Shown: positions 24,551 through 37,133 of the stretch, in pieces
How positions within the stretch are numbered: position 1 is the stretch's first letter
How the letters are laid out: each line of letters opens with the position of its first letter
Source: Toxoplasma gondii ME49
Lineage: Eukaryota > Apicomplexa > Conoidasida > Eucoccidiorida > Sarcocystidae
Direction of reading: 5' to 3'
Assembly: GCF_000006565.2 (NCBI RefSeq)
Contig: NC_031476.1
Coordinates: forward strand, 2,814,458-2,878,457
DNA: 64,000 nt
The notes under the pieces: generated by a model
The model's input: the letters and a program-made list of their open reading frames with translations, nothing else
Told to the model about the DNA's origin: nothing
Database searches by the model: none
Position numbers and translations under genes: made by a program

Positions 24551-27500
24551 ATGCGGCCCCCCGGCGCCTGCCATCGCTTTCTCCTTCTTTTCGCCTCTCT
24601 GAATTTCTTGCTTTTCTTCGCCTCCGATCTTCTTCTCTCTCCCTCCGGCTCGCCTGCCTTTGTCTCTTGCGCCCGGGTGGCGTCCTGGCGAAAGATCTTC
24701 GGAAACACTGCTTTCAGTTTCTCCTCTTCCTCTCCATTCCACCCAGTCGACCAGTCTTCTCCAAGTTCTTCGTTCACTCTCCTTTCGGCGAGCTCCTCGA
24801 CTTCGCCTTCCTCGACTTGGCGGTCTTCTCGTCTTCTGTCTCTCCATTCTCTTCCTTCCTCGCGGAGCCGTCGTCATGGCTCGTCGTCTCCTTCATCTCC
24901 TTCTCTCTCGTCGTTTCCTTCTTCTGCAGCCGATGCTGTGTCCTTGGCCTTTTCGTCTGCGTCTTTCGCACTTGATGCTCCTTCTTCAAATGGTTCTTCT
25001 TCTTCAGTTTCTTCTGGGCTCCCCTCCTTCTCCAGATGTTTTGCTGGCTTGGTGAGGCGGCCTCGTCCGCTGTCTGGTGTGCAGGCATTTTCTCCGGTCT
25101 GCTTGCCCTGGTTCGTCCCTCCGTTCTTCTCCGCATTTTTGTCTTCTGTTGTCTCTCGCGTCGCTTCTCTCCCGCGTCGTCCTTCACCGGAGTTTGCTTC
25201 TCCGGTCCTCTCTCGCTCTCCCTCAGTTTCATCGGCCTTCTTCTCCGTATCGCCGCCGTCTCCTCCTCTGTCTTCCCCGTCCTCGCGTTCGTCCTCCACT
25301 CACAAGGCGGAGAAGCGTTTCGCGCGGCTGCGCAGCACCCGCCGTCTTCTCGCAGATCCTGAAGATGAGGATGGAAGCGAAAGCGACGAAGCAAGTGCCG
25401 GAGAAGAGGAGAACGAGTTCTCAAAGTAAGCGAGCGTAGTTCACTTCCACCTTTCTCTCCAGAAGTCAGCGCGCGGCGAGAGAAAGTTGTGGAAAGGAGC
25501 AGCGAGGAATCCGCGACCGGAGGCGCGAGGGAAGTAGGCGAAGAAAGAGAGAACGCGAAGGCGACAGGAGAGGAGGCAACATGACGGCAGATGCGGTGAA
25601 AGAGCGAGAACAGGAGCACAGAAGAGAGGGTGAAACACAAGCGGACAGACCGCTGGAGCACGACGGAGGCCGCGTATATGTGGAGAGAGAGACAGAAGGA
25701 GAGGAGGAGAAGCCAAGGGATCAAGACTGAGTGGAAGGCACAAGGGAAAAGCTGAACGTTGAGGAGACAAACGAAACAGAAATCCGACAGCGCAGGAGTG
25801 CCTCACCGACATGAAAGGAAAAAGGGAGGTCAACAACAACTCACAGATGTGAACGTTCCGGCGCTGTCTTGAGTTCTTCGTCTGGTCCCGCAGAGCTCCC
25901 GCCTCCCTTACGCTTCTCTTTGCTTCTCTTTGCTCTCGTTCCGGGTGCACTCGAGGAAGTTTCTCTCCTCAGCTCTCTCTCTTTTCCCTCACTCTTACGT
26001 CTCCCGGCGTCGCGTCTCCGGATTGGATTCGGTCTCCTGTCCTTCCGCATCGACTCTCCACCTTTCCTGTCTCCGTTGTTCTCTCTGCTCCTGTGACGCC
26101 TCTCTCGCCTGTCTCGTCTCGCTCGCCTTTCTCGTCTCGATCGGCTTGCCGTTGTCTGTCTGTCTTTCCTTCCCCGCACTCTGCGCGTTTTTCCCTGCAT
26201 TTTCTGTCCATCGGCATGTCGCCAATGTTTCGTTTTTTGTTCGCAGGTCTCCATTTCTTCCGGTTGTCGGTCTCGAGGCGCATGTCCAATTGCTCACCGC
26301 CACGAAACTCTTCTGCGCCTGTCCTTCGCAACTTGCCCTCACTTCGGCAGCGGCCAGCGCTGCTCCCGACGTCTACGCCCGCGTTCGCTCTTTTATCGCC
26401 GCATCTGGTCTCTCGTTCTCTGCTGGCGTAGACCCCTCTCCTTCTCCACCTTCCTCTTCTTCCTCTTCTTCTTCCTCTACTTCCTCCTCTTCTTCCTCTT
26501 CTTCTTCCTCTTCTTCATCTGCACAGTCGAGGACTGCTTCCTCTTCCCTGTCTTCCTCTCTCGCTGGTTCGTCGCCTTCTTCCTCCGCGTCACTGCACGC
26601 GTCCTCCGCCACTCCACTGGCTTCTCCCTCCCCCCGTTCTTGCTCTGCGTCATCGAACGCTTCCTGTTCCAGTTCGTCCTCCTCTCCCGCGACTTTGCGT
26701 GCTTCTTCTGTGTCTGAGGAAGTTCCTGCAGTTTTCGCGTCCCCGCATTCGTCGGGTGTCGCCGCGCCTGTGACGCTCCGTCTCCGACCCAACACAGCGG
26801 TCTGCCCTGTCTGTCTGGGCGAGCCTGGGAGTCTCCCTTCGCCGAGTCGCGCTGCAGTGGAGGCCGCGCTGAAAGCTGCTCTGCTTCTTCACTGCACAGA
26901 CATCCGTTAGTCTCTCTTTCCTCGTTTCTGAAGTCGCAGGGTCGATGGCCATTCTGAACGAAATGCAGTCTTCTGACCGTGTGTGAGAGGATGCGCCAGC
27001 GCGAGACGCCAACACACTGGCACTCCGCGCGTCTCCTGCGAAAGCACTGAGACGGTGTCTGAAGCGCGCGCGTTTAGGAAGTCTTTCTTCTACAAACGAA
27101 AACTCATTTGAAGATGCGGACATACCTCGTTTCAACAACGCGCTCGGTGTCTGAACTCGAACACCATAACTCCTTGAACGCAGGCAAGAGGACAGAGGTC
27201 CCGGTAGGTGGGGTACACCATCTCATCACAGCGTCCAGGTGCCTCTCGTTTCCTAGACATCGCTCGACATCTGTGGTTTGTCTTTCTCCACAAACGCCTG
27301 AGCGACAAGGACTTTGGCTTGGGGACCCTCCATGCGTTGGCTTGCAGCGAACGTCCTCGAATTCGATCGAAAGGCTTATATATACCCCGACTTGGGGAAA
27401 AACTACCAAATCAGTCAGCTTCGAAAGTAGGTCGGCGACACGGTCGGTCGGTGCTCGCTCTTTTCGGAGCCGTATGGCGGCCTTCGTCTCCTCAGCAAAG

Positions 27501-30500
27501 CCTGTGGAAGACGGTCATGTCTCGTTCTCTTGACTGGAGGTCCACTCACGATCCTAGTGGGGACGCCTCACGGTTTCGTCGTACTTGACGCGTCGCGGTC
27601 TGGTTCTCTGCATCTAGGTTTCCATGAATTGTGCAGACGACGGAGCTTTTTCGGATGGTTTTTCTCCTCTCTCTGAACTCCTCTCTCATGGACCCTCGCC
27701 TGCTCTGACTCTCCCTACGTGCTTGCTTCGTATCGAGAAACTGTCGCGTTCTTCTCTTCTTCTCTCGGACTTGTTTCTCTGCACATTGTTCCTCTCAGTC
27801 GTTTCGGCCTCTTATCTCTGTCTTTTTCGGCTCGTCCTCTCTCTGCTCGTGACCTCCGTCCTCTGGCATTTTCTCTTCTTCGCGTTCGCCTCCTCACGTT
27901 TCCTCTGCTCTGCGTTCCGTCTGGAGCGCGCGCGTCCGGAGAGTTTTCCCCCTTCCTCCGCTTTTCTGTCTTTGGTCTCCCCTCAGGCCTATAGGCCGCA
28001 ACGGCTACCTGACGCTTCCAAGCTCGGGGAAGCGCATTCGGATTCGCGGCGTCCACCTCGAGGAAGACACCGGGAAACTTGTGCAGGTCCCTGTGGTAGG
28101 TCGGAACGAAGTGAGCAGCGCGGCGAGGAAACAGTGCGAATGCAAACGACGAGACGCAGAGAGCAACGCGTCCAGGAGCAAGGAACGCAGGTCGAGCGCT
28201 TCGCCACGGAACGCCCTCAACCTCAGACAGATCCAGAGGCGAGGGCAGGCCGCCAGTCCTCATTTGCGTTGCAGGAAGGCACCGCGAGAGACGGCTACAC
28301 ACTGGCAGACACCCGCGTACAGGTGGAGCACGAAGGGAGACCAGATAGAGATTCGCAGTCGGGGGTGGAACAGGCGGGAGGGATTCTGTGATGGCTCTCG
28401 CGTCTGGCTGGCTCGCACATACATCGCGCTTCTCAGCTGTTGCGGTGTCATCAAGTAACCTAAGAGATTCCGAGAGTCCCCAGAACTCCAGCCACCGTCG
28501 CCCGCGTGGAGGACATCGCACGAGAACGAGGAAGGAGCACCGGATTGGCCTCTATGTGCGACCGCCGCTGGACCGTGTGTCGTCTTTTTTCTTCAGACTG
28601 GGGACGCTCTGGAGGAACTAACGGGATGCCGAGGGTCCATCCTCTCTCCGGAAGAGAGGACAGAAGACGGCGAAGCGGGGAGCGACGGACATGACGCCCG
28701 ACCTGGAGGCGGAGGTGACGAGAGACAAACAGAAGCGCGACAGGAGAGAAAAGAGATGGTGGACACAGTGACGCTGTTGGAGATGAACAGAGCAGGCCTG
28801 CCGTTGGTTGAAATTGTCACGGAAGTGAGGTTCGCTGAGCCGCCTCCGAGGTGGAGACTCCGAGGTGGAGGTCGATCTCTTCCTAGTCAGTGACTTTCGA
28901 ATTCTCTCTTCATGTCAATCGCGACTTCGCCTCTCCTCACTCGCGCTGCGGTGACCTCCTCCACGTCCTTTCGTCCTCCCGTTACTCTGCTTCCTGACCG
29001 TCTTTCTGCTTTCTCGTCGCTCCTCTGCTTCTTGCGAATCCACGCTCGCTCCCCGCCCTCACCGCCTGTTGTCGCTTGTCTGAGGCCTCTGCTTTTAGGT
29101 TGCATCTGCTTTGAGTTCTCTCTCTTTCCTGTGTATTCTTCCCTCTCGTAGCCGGACGTCGGCAGCGCAGACGAAGCTGTTGAGTTTCTCCGCGAGCTTC
29201 GCCTTCTGTTTCGCTCGGCAGGTGAGAAAAAGTTTGGTAGCGAGTCCAAGTGTTGCAGAGAAGGTTCGGAGCTCCGAGAAAGGGCATTCGATTCGAGGCG
29301 GCGGAGACAGCAGACCGGCGCAGCGAAGGGGAACTGCTGCGCGAGAGAAACAAAGACACGGAACACACGACGCGCGCATGAACAACGCCGAAATGCTCAA
29401 AGACGAGCGACAAAAATGCTGAAAACCGAACGAGAGAAATGCTGAAAACCGAACGAGAGAAATGCTGCGAGCAGAGCGGCAGAAAGCAGAAGCCAGTCTG
29501 GGAGAAGAGTGAAATGGATTCTCGGAGAAAGAGAACCGCGTCGTTCAGAAACGAGAAACACCCCCGGAAAAAGCAGCAAACACCCGAATCTCGAAAGGTT
29601 TTGAAGATGGCGTCAGATGAAATGGCAGACCTTGGTGGGCGGGTCGAAGGAGAGAATCTCCTCTTTCGAGAGAAGCGCCTCCACAGAGAGGAGGAGGAGA
29701 CGAGCGGAGACGGCGACATGGTGCCTCGAACTCTTTGTCTGGGTGGCTGAAGCCTTGGTAGATCCTTGGTTCTGTTTCTGTCCTCTGTCGGAAGACGCAA
29801 GACATGCTGAATCTCACCGGTCGGATGCCTTTTTCTCCCCACCCTCGCTTTGCAGATATCAGCGACTCTGGCCTCGACGCCCAGGTCTTCTTTGTTTCTT
29901 CTGCTTTGTAGATTATCGCTTGTACGTCTCAACGCCGAGTCAGGCTTTGTCGGAGTCTGTGGAAGAGTGAGACGGTATGTGTGCGAGAACGAGACGGGTG
30001 TCTTTTGAAAATGCGCTCGGTGTTGCTGTCTCTGCAGGCATTGCAACATGCGTCATGGCTGACGGAGCAATGCGGTGTGACGTCAATGTCTCGCTTCGGG
30101 AGCGAACGACGCGAATGGACTTCCCTAGGGTCAGACGCCTCTCCTCGACGAAACTGTCTCCCACAGACTTCCAGTTTTCGTCTCTTTTTTCCCTGCCTGC
30201 GGGACTCAGCGTCGTGAGATGTCTTCTCGACCTCGCGACTTCCTTTGCGCGTCTCTCGGCTTCTGTTCTGCACCTGTTCTGCAGAGGTTTTGACTTCATC
30301 GGGAGCGCCTCCGATACTCTCGCAAGCGCGCAGGGACAGCCACACAAGCGGGGAGTTCCAATTGGGTTTGAAGCGCATCTGCAGACCCAACCATTTTTCT
30401 CTGACCTTCACAAAGGCACATCGCTGTTCAAGTCGCGCGCGATAACCATTCACGATGCCACCCCTGTACATACAAATAACAAATGCATGCAAGTAATTAC

Positions 30501-33500
30501 GTATATATCAAATATGAATATTATGTATTTACATATATATACATATATATACATATATATATATATATATAAATATACATATATGTACGGGTCGTATAAG
30601 GACTTGACTCTGTTCCTGTTATTTGGGTGTCGACCAAAATTCTGTTTGCGCTCGTCGGAGCGGAGCGAGGAGCGGAGACAGAAGTCGAAGGCCCGATCGG
30701 ACGCTGGTGACCTGCTGTCGTTTGTTTCAGACGGAAGTGAAGAATGTGGGGTCTCTACGCGGCGTCCGTAAAGCGGTCGAGTTTGAGCTTCTGCGGCAAA
30801 AATCGATTCTGCATGCGAAGCGGCCGTCGCCGAAGGAGACGCATGGCCCTCACGTCGCCGAGAAAAGCGGAGACAAAGAAACAGGCTTTTCGGCAAGTTC
30901 GAGACAGCGACAGACGAACGAGCTCGAGTTCGACGGCGTTCTTGAGGCACAGACAAGAATGTGGGATGACCGACGCCAGGTGCGTCCTCAAATCTGCATG
31001 CAACAAATAACGCTTACCACGCAGTTACAAAGGACCATGCAAGTCAACAACCATGTGATATGCGGACCGACCCGAGTTCGCAAACATCCGTATCCCTTCA
31101 TGTAGCGCTGGATTCGCCTATTTGTCTACCTACTAGATCTGTCTACATCTGTCTCTGTCTATCTATATATCTTTAGCTGTCTATCCATGGCTCTAGCTAT
31201 CCATGTCTTTATCTATTCATCACTCTATCTATCTATACCTATCTCTATCTCTTCGTGTATCTCTATCTATCTATCTATCCATCTATGTCTTTATCTATTT
31301 GTGTACCCACCTACTTATATCTATCTTTATCTATCTATCCAACCATCCGTTTATCTCTCTGTGCATATATATATATATATATGTATATATATTTCTTTGT
31401 GTGTTGCTTCCATATTTGTTTCGCGATAGTGAAGCGGGTGAAGGATATCAGGCGTGCGTCAGCGTGACTAGGCAGGTGGCGGTATGCATAGGAATGTACG
31501 GATGTATACATCGGTTGGTACATCTTCAAGCATTCGTATGCATCCTTCTCCATTGAAAGGTACATGCATATGAATATATATATATATATATATAGATATA
31601 TATATGCTTATATGGGAATGTGTGTACGCGGTTGTCGGGTGGAGAAATGTTTTTGTGGACTTCTGTATGAGCGTCTGAGAGCGCCGTTTTCCGGTGGGGG
31701 CGGACGAGGATAGCTCACCGCCTTTTGCTTCTCTCGGCAGCTGAAAACGAATTCTGTGCAAGAACGAAATAGCTTTGCCTTTTCGTTCCTTGCAGCTTGC
31801 TGCTGTGGTGCCCGTGAAACAGTTCACACAGAAGCGGATCTGTAAGTGTCATTTCTCCCGTCAAACTGTCCGGCAACTCGGCCTGCGGCTTTGCGCATTT
31901 GTTTCTTCTCGCGGTCGCGGGTGGAGAACCGCATTTCCTTCGAGTCCTGGACGTTCACCTTCCCGATCTACAGCTGTTGGAGTTCAAGCGTTTGCGACGT
32001 CAAAGCTACTCGACATCGATTGCTTTCCTTCTGTCTTTCGCTGCTTCAGCAAACGCTCAAAATGCGATCGAAATTCGCTTCTCAGGAGTACTTTCCTGTC
32101 AGAGAGAATTTGATTCCTCCCGTCGCCATCTCGAAGGAGGACATCGAGCGACTGCGGTGAGAGAAGAAAAAAGAATTCTTTTCCTGTTGACGTAGTCTTC
32201 GCCGGCGGCAGCCTCAGTTTCTGCCCTGCTCTCACCAATGTAAATTTCCGAGGAAAGTCGAGAGCTTCAGCTGTTTTGCTTGCAAGTAGACGTACGCACA
32301 GGAAAGCGAGCAGTGGTCCTGAAGAGGATTCCGAACGCGGATTCATAGGCGGAATGGATCCCCCTTTTACCGCCGGTGCCCGCGACCCTGCCTTGGCTTC
32401 AACAGCGTTTTTCACTGACTTAAATGCATATCCAGATTCTCCGTCGGAGACCTGTAGACATCGGAGGAGTAAGACTTGCTGCGTCGTTCGTTCTGCTGGA
32501 CAAACGGTTCTTTCTCGTAATAGAGACTACATGTGATACCAGCAGTCGGGTCGCTGTTCTCGCAGGCAGAGCCTTCCCGAGAGTCCCTCTGCGAGGCAGG
32601 AGCGATACGTCACGGCGATGAACCTCTGCCCGAACGCGGCTCGCGTCCTCGTCAGGGACAGCGAAGTAGGAGAGGAGAGAGGGCAAGGAGAAAGAGACGA
32701 AAGAAGAAGAAGAACAGGCGAGGGGAATCTGGGGAGGGAGTGGATACGGAGACGCGAGCGGCGAGAGACGTCGATTCTCGCCGAAACGACGAGAGCGAGG
32801 CGAAGAAGATGGGGAAGACTGAGGACCTGTAGTCAGGGAGAAGAACGGTTGAGGAGAGAAAGGCCAGTGGCGAGGCAGGGCAGAGAAGAAGAACAACGAA
32901 ACAGGAGGGCAGACGCCGTAGACAGGAGGAGGAAGAAGAGACACGAGAAAGGAACCAAATAAGGAAGGAAGGATAAAGAAGGAGAGATGAGAAAAAGTGA
33001 GACTGGCGGACGAAAGAGAAGAGACGAAGAAAGAAGGTATAAGAAGAGGAGCCAAGAAGGCACACGTTTGGTTTTGGCTTCTTCTTTCCGTTCTCTCAGT
33101 ATTCGAAATTTCTTCGTTTTCTTCCTCTGAACATCCGCCCGTTTCTGTCTTCGCTTCTCTCGTCTCACAGTTATTTCCGTTCTTTGAGGCCGCTGTCGCC
33201 GCCGGAGCTTCGCCGGTCGCGGCGGCTGCATGGCTGCTCAACGAGGTCGCGGGATGTCGCAAGAGGCTTTCTTGCTCTGGAGAGAAGGACGAGGGAGAAA
33301 CGAAGGAACGTCTCAGAGACGATGAAGGAGAGGCTGCCTCGGCGTCCGCCGTCGGTCGCGAAAGAAACGAAGGACGCGACAAGGGTGCAGAACTCGAAAC
33401 GCGATTGTTGGCGGTGTCATCGTTGTCGTCAGAAGCCACAGACGCGCCAGAGAGGCCGAGGGAGACAGCGGAGACGTCTGGGAAGCCGCGAGTCCGGCGG

Positions 33501-35973
33501 CCTGCGAGACGATCAGACGCGCTTCCACTGAAGGCGCTTAAGCTCACGTAAGAGGCCAGGTTCGATGGCGCATATATTTCAGGTTTGAGGTGATCGTTAC
33601 TTGCTGTCTCTTGTCTCCTTTGTCTCTGCGCGGTTTGGTTGCTCTCCTCTCTCTTTGTTAGATAGACTGTGCATTCGTTCTTCTTCGCGTGAAGAGCCTC
33701 TTCGTGCGCCTTTCCTCTCGTAGTGCATTTTTTCGAATTGACGCTGTTGTCACCACTTGCCAAATCCGAGCCTGCGGAGCCCACTCCCCTTCCACAAGGC
33801 TCTGGCGGATCTCTCGTTCGTCGTCTGTATTGTTCCACCTTTTTCTTCGCCTCTGCTTCGTCTGCTGCTCTTCCCTCACCCCACGGCTTCTTCTGCAAGC
33901 GTTTTCAACTGCTTGGTTCCCGATCTCCAGTGGCCTAGAAGGCCGCAGAGCCAAGGGCCTTTCTTGCGGAATCCGATGCAGTTCAAAACCGATGAACGCA
34001 AGTGCCCCCAAGCCTTCCGTGGGGTCCTTGGGTGACGCGCCGTTGTGTGTTGGTGTAGCGCTCGACGTTTTCAGCTTCCGCTGTCGATCTGCCGTTTTCC
34101 TTCTTCGCACTCGGCTACGCAGCAGTCGTGGAGGGAGCTTTCGAGGAGACGGAAGGACTAGGAAGCGTCTGATTCTTGCCAAAAATCTCTTTTCCAGCAG
34201 AGCTGCTGGACGTGTCTCTGGGAGCTTTTGTTTCCTCGGTCGCCTCTGTTCGCTCTCTCAGGACTCTCGCAAGAAGTCGCTCCTGTTTCGCATGTCTCTT
34301 CGTCGAGCTGATTCGTCCTCCCTTCGGTCCGAGCACTGCTGTGCGTGGACGTGCGAGCTGCTGTCTCGACATGCATTCTGCCGTCGTTTTCTCCCTGTGG
34401 TTCTGCGGCTGTGTTCAGTCCCGAAAAACTCGCGGAAATGCTCCTGTTGATTGAACGAGGCGCCCTCACACACAACGTACGAACCCCACGGATTTCGCGT
34501 CTCTCCTCTGTGTTTTCTTTTTTGTTTTCTGTTTGACCTTCCACCTCTCTCGGCGCTACTCGTGCGTCGTTCTCCCCTCCATCTGCTTCACATTCGATTG
34601 ACCCTGGCGGCTCTTCGGGCGTCCACCTGTGGCTCACTCGTCTCCGTTGTGTCTGGCCTCTGTGTTCTTCCGTGTTTCCTTTGTCTCTCTCTCTGGAGAC
34701 TCCGACGTGAGTCTCTCTCTTTCCACGCATCTCTCGTCGATGGTGATGCTGATGATGGTGTGAGCCAGTTCTGAGCGGCGTCTTGAGCCTCGGCGAAGCG
34801 CTGCAGGTTCCACGGCTGCTCTTTGCGTTCTCTCGCTCGAGTTGTACCTGGAAGGCAGCGGCGCGCGAAGGTCTTTTTCAGCAACTCAGAGAGGGAAAAC
34901 GCGGAGTCCTGCGCGTCCTCGCTCGAGGTCCTCACTGCCTCGGAATGTGACGCAGCGACCTGCGTTCCTCCCTACACCTTTTTCTTGCTTCGCCGAGAAC
35001 GCGTCGTCTCGTTTCCCCCGTCCGATTCCAGTTCGGTCTTTGCAGTTGCGCGTCTGCTTCTTCCTGTCTTGTTCGTTGAGCTCTTCTGTTTCACTCCCTC
35101 GCTGGCTTCCAGGCCTGAAACACACTGGCAGTCAATGTACTTGAGTACACAACAGAGAACTGAGAGCTCGGCTGAGTGCGTCCGACGTGGTGTCTCCGAA
35201 GAAAAGGCCGTCCGTCTCCTGCCCGCGTGCGTCGCCCCGGTGACGAGTCTTTTCCTAAAGAAACTGCGAGCGTTCTTGCCCTCGACCCTACCTCGATTCC
35301 GTGAAGCGGTGCTTTCCAATTCGCTTCATTCAGGCGGCGAAGCAGCTGCTTCCGGATCTGCTCCTCTCATGGGATGGCACGGTCGAGGCGCTCGTCGCTC
35401 AAAGAAATCTGAAAAGTGGAAAGCGTCCAGGCGAGGAAACGCCCGCTTCTCTGCCGCAAGAACCCCTACACGACCGTCTCTGTTCAGGAGACTCCGACAG
35501 TGTGAGACAACGCGCGAGTGATGCAGGAAATACCCTTTTCTAAGTGCATCCACACCTCTCTTGGCCGTGGCGCCTCGCGTATAGATAGATACATGGACTT
35601 TGATATAGGTATATATATATATATATGTAGTATATGCATGCATGTACGTTTGAGAAATACAAAGACGTGGAGGATAGAATAAAAGTTTGTGTGTATGTAA
35701 GCGCATTCGTGTCTGTGAGTGTGTGTTACCTCTGAGCGTCAGTCGCACCCGCCAAGTGGAAACCGCAGCCAACCGAGCAGTCCCCCCATGTAGTCGATTT
35801 CCTCCCGGTTGCCTACGGACAGACGGAATCGATGCTCAGTCCTGCGCAGTGCTGTAGACATGTGCATGCATGACTCAAACGTCTTTGTCTCTGCTGATTT
35901 GCTGATATACATGTACATATGCGTATGTAGAAGCGCTACCATGTGAATCGATCTAGACGCCTATAACGCTAGA

Positions 35974-36036
<63 letters not shown>

Positions 36037-37133
36037 TTCGATGTGCGTGTATCTATCGGAGGCTGCGTATCCTCTGTTTCACGAGCGAATGCACCCGATT
36101 TGCAAACTCATGTTCCCAGTTCCTCAGAGTTCGTCGTCTTTAGAGTTTTCGCTGCTGCTCAGACGCTTCCCGAAGTGCTGACAATCGAAGAGAGAACCCG
36201 CGAGATCCTTGCGCAGCATCCCGAGCTCCTGCAGCAGTTCCGGTAGGGAACCGAAATCGGCTAAGATGTTTCGATTTACGAGTTTTAGGACTTCGGTGAT
36301 TTGCTCAGCCGCCCCAACAGTTCTCCAAAGATTGTGTATCGCTGAGACCTTTCTACGCTTTGTTTCTCTGGTTCATTAGTGTTTCTTCGCTCTTAGTCAC
36401 TCAACATAAATGTTCCATTCAAGGCGACTTCTCGTCCGAGAATCATACTGTCATTCAATCGCTGTCAATCATCCAGTACATATATATATATATATGGATA
36501 TATTTGCATATATAGTTAGATATATACGCATGGTTTCAGCGGTGTTTCACTACTGAGTAGAAGTGATTTTTCCACGTTGTCTGTTTTTCGTCATCAGCCT
36601 CAGATGCACATTCAACCTCGGGGCCAGGCGTTGATTTCGTCGTTCTCGCGTTCGATTGTTTTTGACGTCTCTTGACCCTGAAGCCCCACTGTTTAGCCAA
36701 CATGGGGGCCGCGCATAGACAGGCCAAGAACAGAAAGAGTGGAGGTCGACGTTTGTTCTGCACCGTCATCCATTTCGTTTCGCAAACACATCTGAAAGTC
36801 GTTTTTTGTCCGTTCTTGGAAGCGAGGAAGTCAACTAATTTGCCTCTCGAAACTCGAGGTCATGCGGTTCGCCCTACTCGACACGGAGATCCTTGCAGGA
36901 GCCACAAGTGCGAGGTTCTTAGCTCACGCGTTCGAGGCGCGACCAGCCTGTCTCTGTTTTTTATTGATTGCTGCCTCAGGCGCGGCATGCGCAACATGGC
37001 GGACTTTGTGGTCGGGCGGCTTCTGAAGGGGAACAGAGGCGCCACTCAGGAGGCCCAGCAAATTCGAGGAGACCCCAAAGAGATGAAGGCGACTGTTCTG
37101 CGGGTCATGGAGGCCGCGGAGACAGCGGCCTAG
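24551..37133 (+). CDS. gatB: Glutamyl-tRNA(Gln) amidotransferase subunit B, probably apicoplast
   Basis: With GatA, converts Glu-tRNA(Gln) to Gln-tRNA(Gln); GatB phosphorylates the Glu-tRNA and receives ammonia. Exons: 24551-25425, 26247-26905, 27348-27426, 27987-28110, 28597-28824, 29152-29221, 30038-30129, 30731-30979, 32050-32156, 32566-32665, 33171-33547, 34419-34476, 35334-35501, 36163-36242 and 36980-37133, 1139 aa against about 480 in bacteria. The N-terminus has a signal-peptide-like stretch ('FLLLFASLNFLLFFASDLLL') followed by a Ser/Arg-rich transit-like region to about residue 290. Catalytic blocks follow: 'VVGLEAHVQLL', 'KLFCAC', 'CPVCLGEPG', 'FDRKAYIYPDLGKNYQISQ', 'GVHLEEDTGKLV', 'LLEMNRAGLPLVEIVTE', 'MRCDVNVSLRERT' and 'EVKNVGSLR'. 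The tail-domain exons carry 'LTPEKLAEMLLLIERGAL' and 'MADFVVGRLLKGNRGAT'. Large Ser-rich (exon 2) and Glu/Arg-rich (exon 11) insertions are present. The 28110 end of exon 4 is the least certain boundary. Plastid targeting is inferred. Confidence 0.95.
26447..26520 (+). repeat. TCT/TCC trinucleotide repeat coding a poly-Ser run in GatB
   Basis: Interrupted (TCT/TCC)n inside GatB exon 2. It encodes a near-pure serine tract between the 'KLFCAC' and 'CPVCLG' blocks and keeps the reading frame. Confidence 0.9.
29414..29467. repeat. 23-bp tandem repeat in GatB intron 6
   Basis: About 2.3 copies of a unit beginning AAATGCTGAAAACCGAACGA, perfect over the two full copies. Intronic. Confidence 0.9.
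30520..30595. repeat. (TA)n microsatellite in GatB intron 7
   Basis: TATA/TACATA runs between GatB exons 7 and 8; non-coding. Confidence 0.88.
31135..31610. repeat. Imperfect (CTAT)n tetranucleotide array and (TA)n runs in GatB intron 8
   Basis: CTAT/CTGT/CCAT units fill about 31135-31365, followed by TA runs at about 31366-31390 and 31576-31605. The Ser-Ile-Tyr-Leu open frames here are repeat artefacts. Confidence 0.88.
32666..33060. repeat. Purine-rich tract on the coding strand of GatB intron 10
   Basis: About 400 bp of GA-rich sequence on the sense strand between exons 10 and 11, which ends before a normal pyrimidine-rich acceptor. Most other introns in this gene are pyrimidine-rich on the sense strand. 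Confidence 0.75.
35605..36505. repeat. (TA)n microsatellites in GatB introns 13 and 14
   Basis: TA runs at about 35610-35630 and 35970-36032 (intron 13) and about 36478-36500 (intron 14). Exon 14 (36163-36242) lies between them and is not repetitive. Confidence 0.85.

Noticed and set aside
24774..25724. 316-codon minus-strand open frame, Arg/Glu/Lys-rich
   Set aside because: Antisense shadow of the Ser/Arg-rich first exon of GatB.
31187..31556. Ser-Ile-Tyr-Leu-rich open frames
   Set aside because: Translation of the (CTAT)n and (TA)n arrays in GatB intron 8.
32420..33898. 492-codon minus-strand open frame
   Set aside because: It is antisense to GatB exons 10 and 11 and the purine tract between them. 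Low-complexity composition keeps it open.
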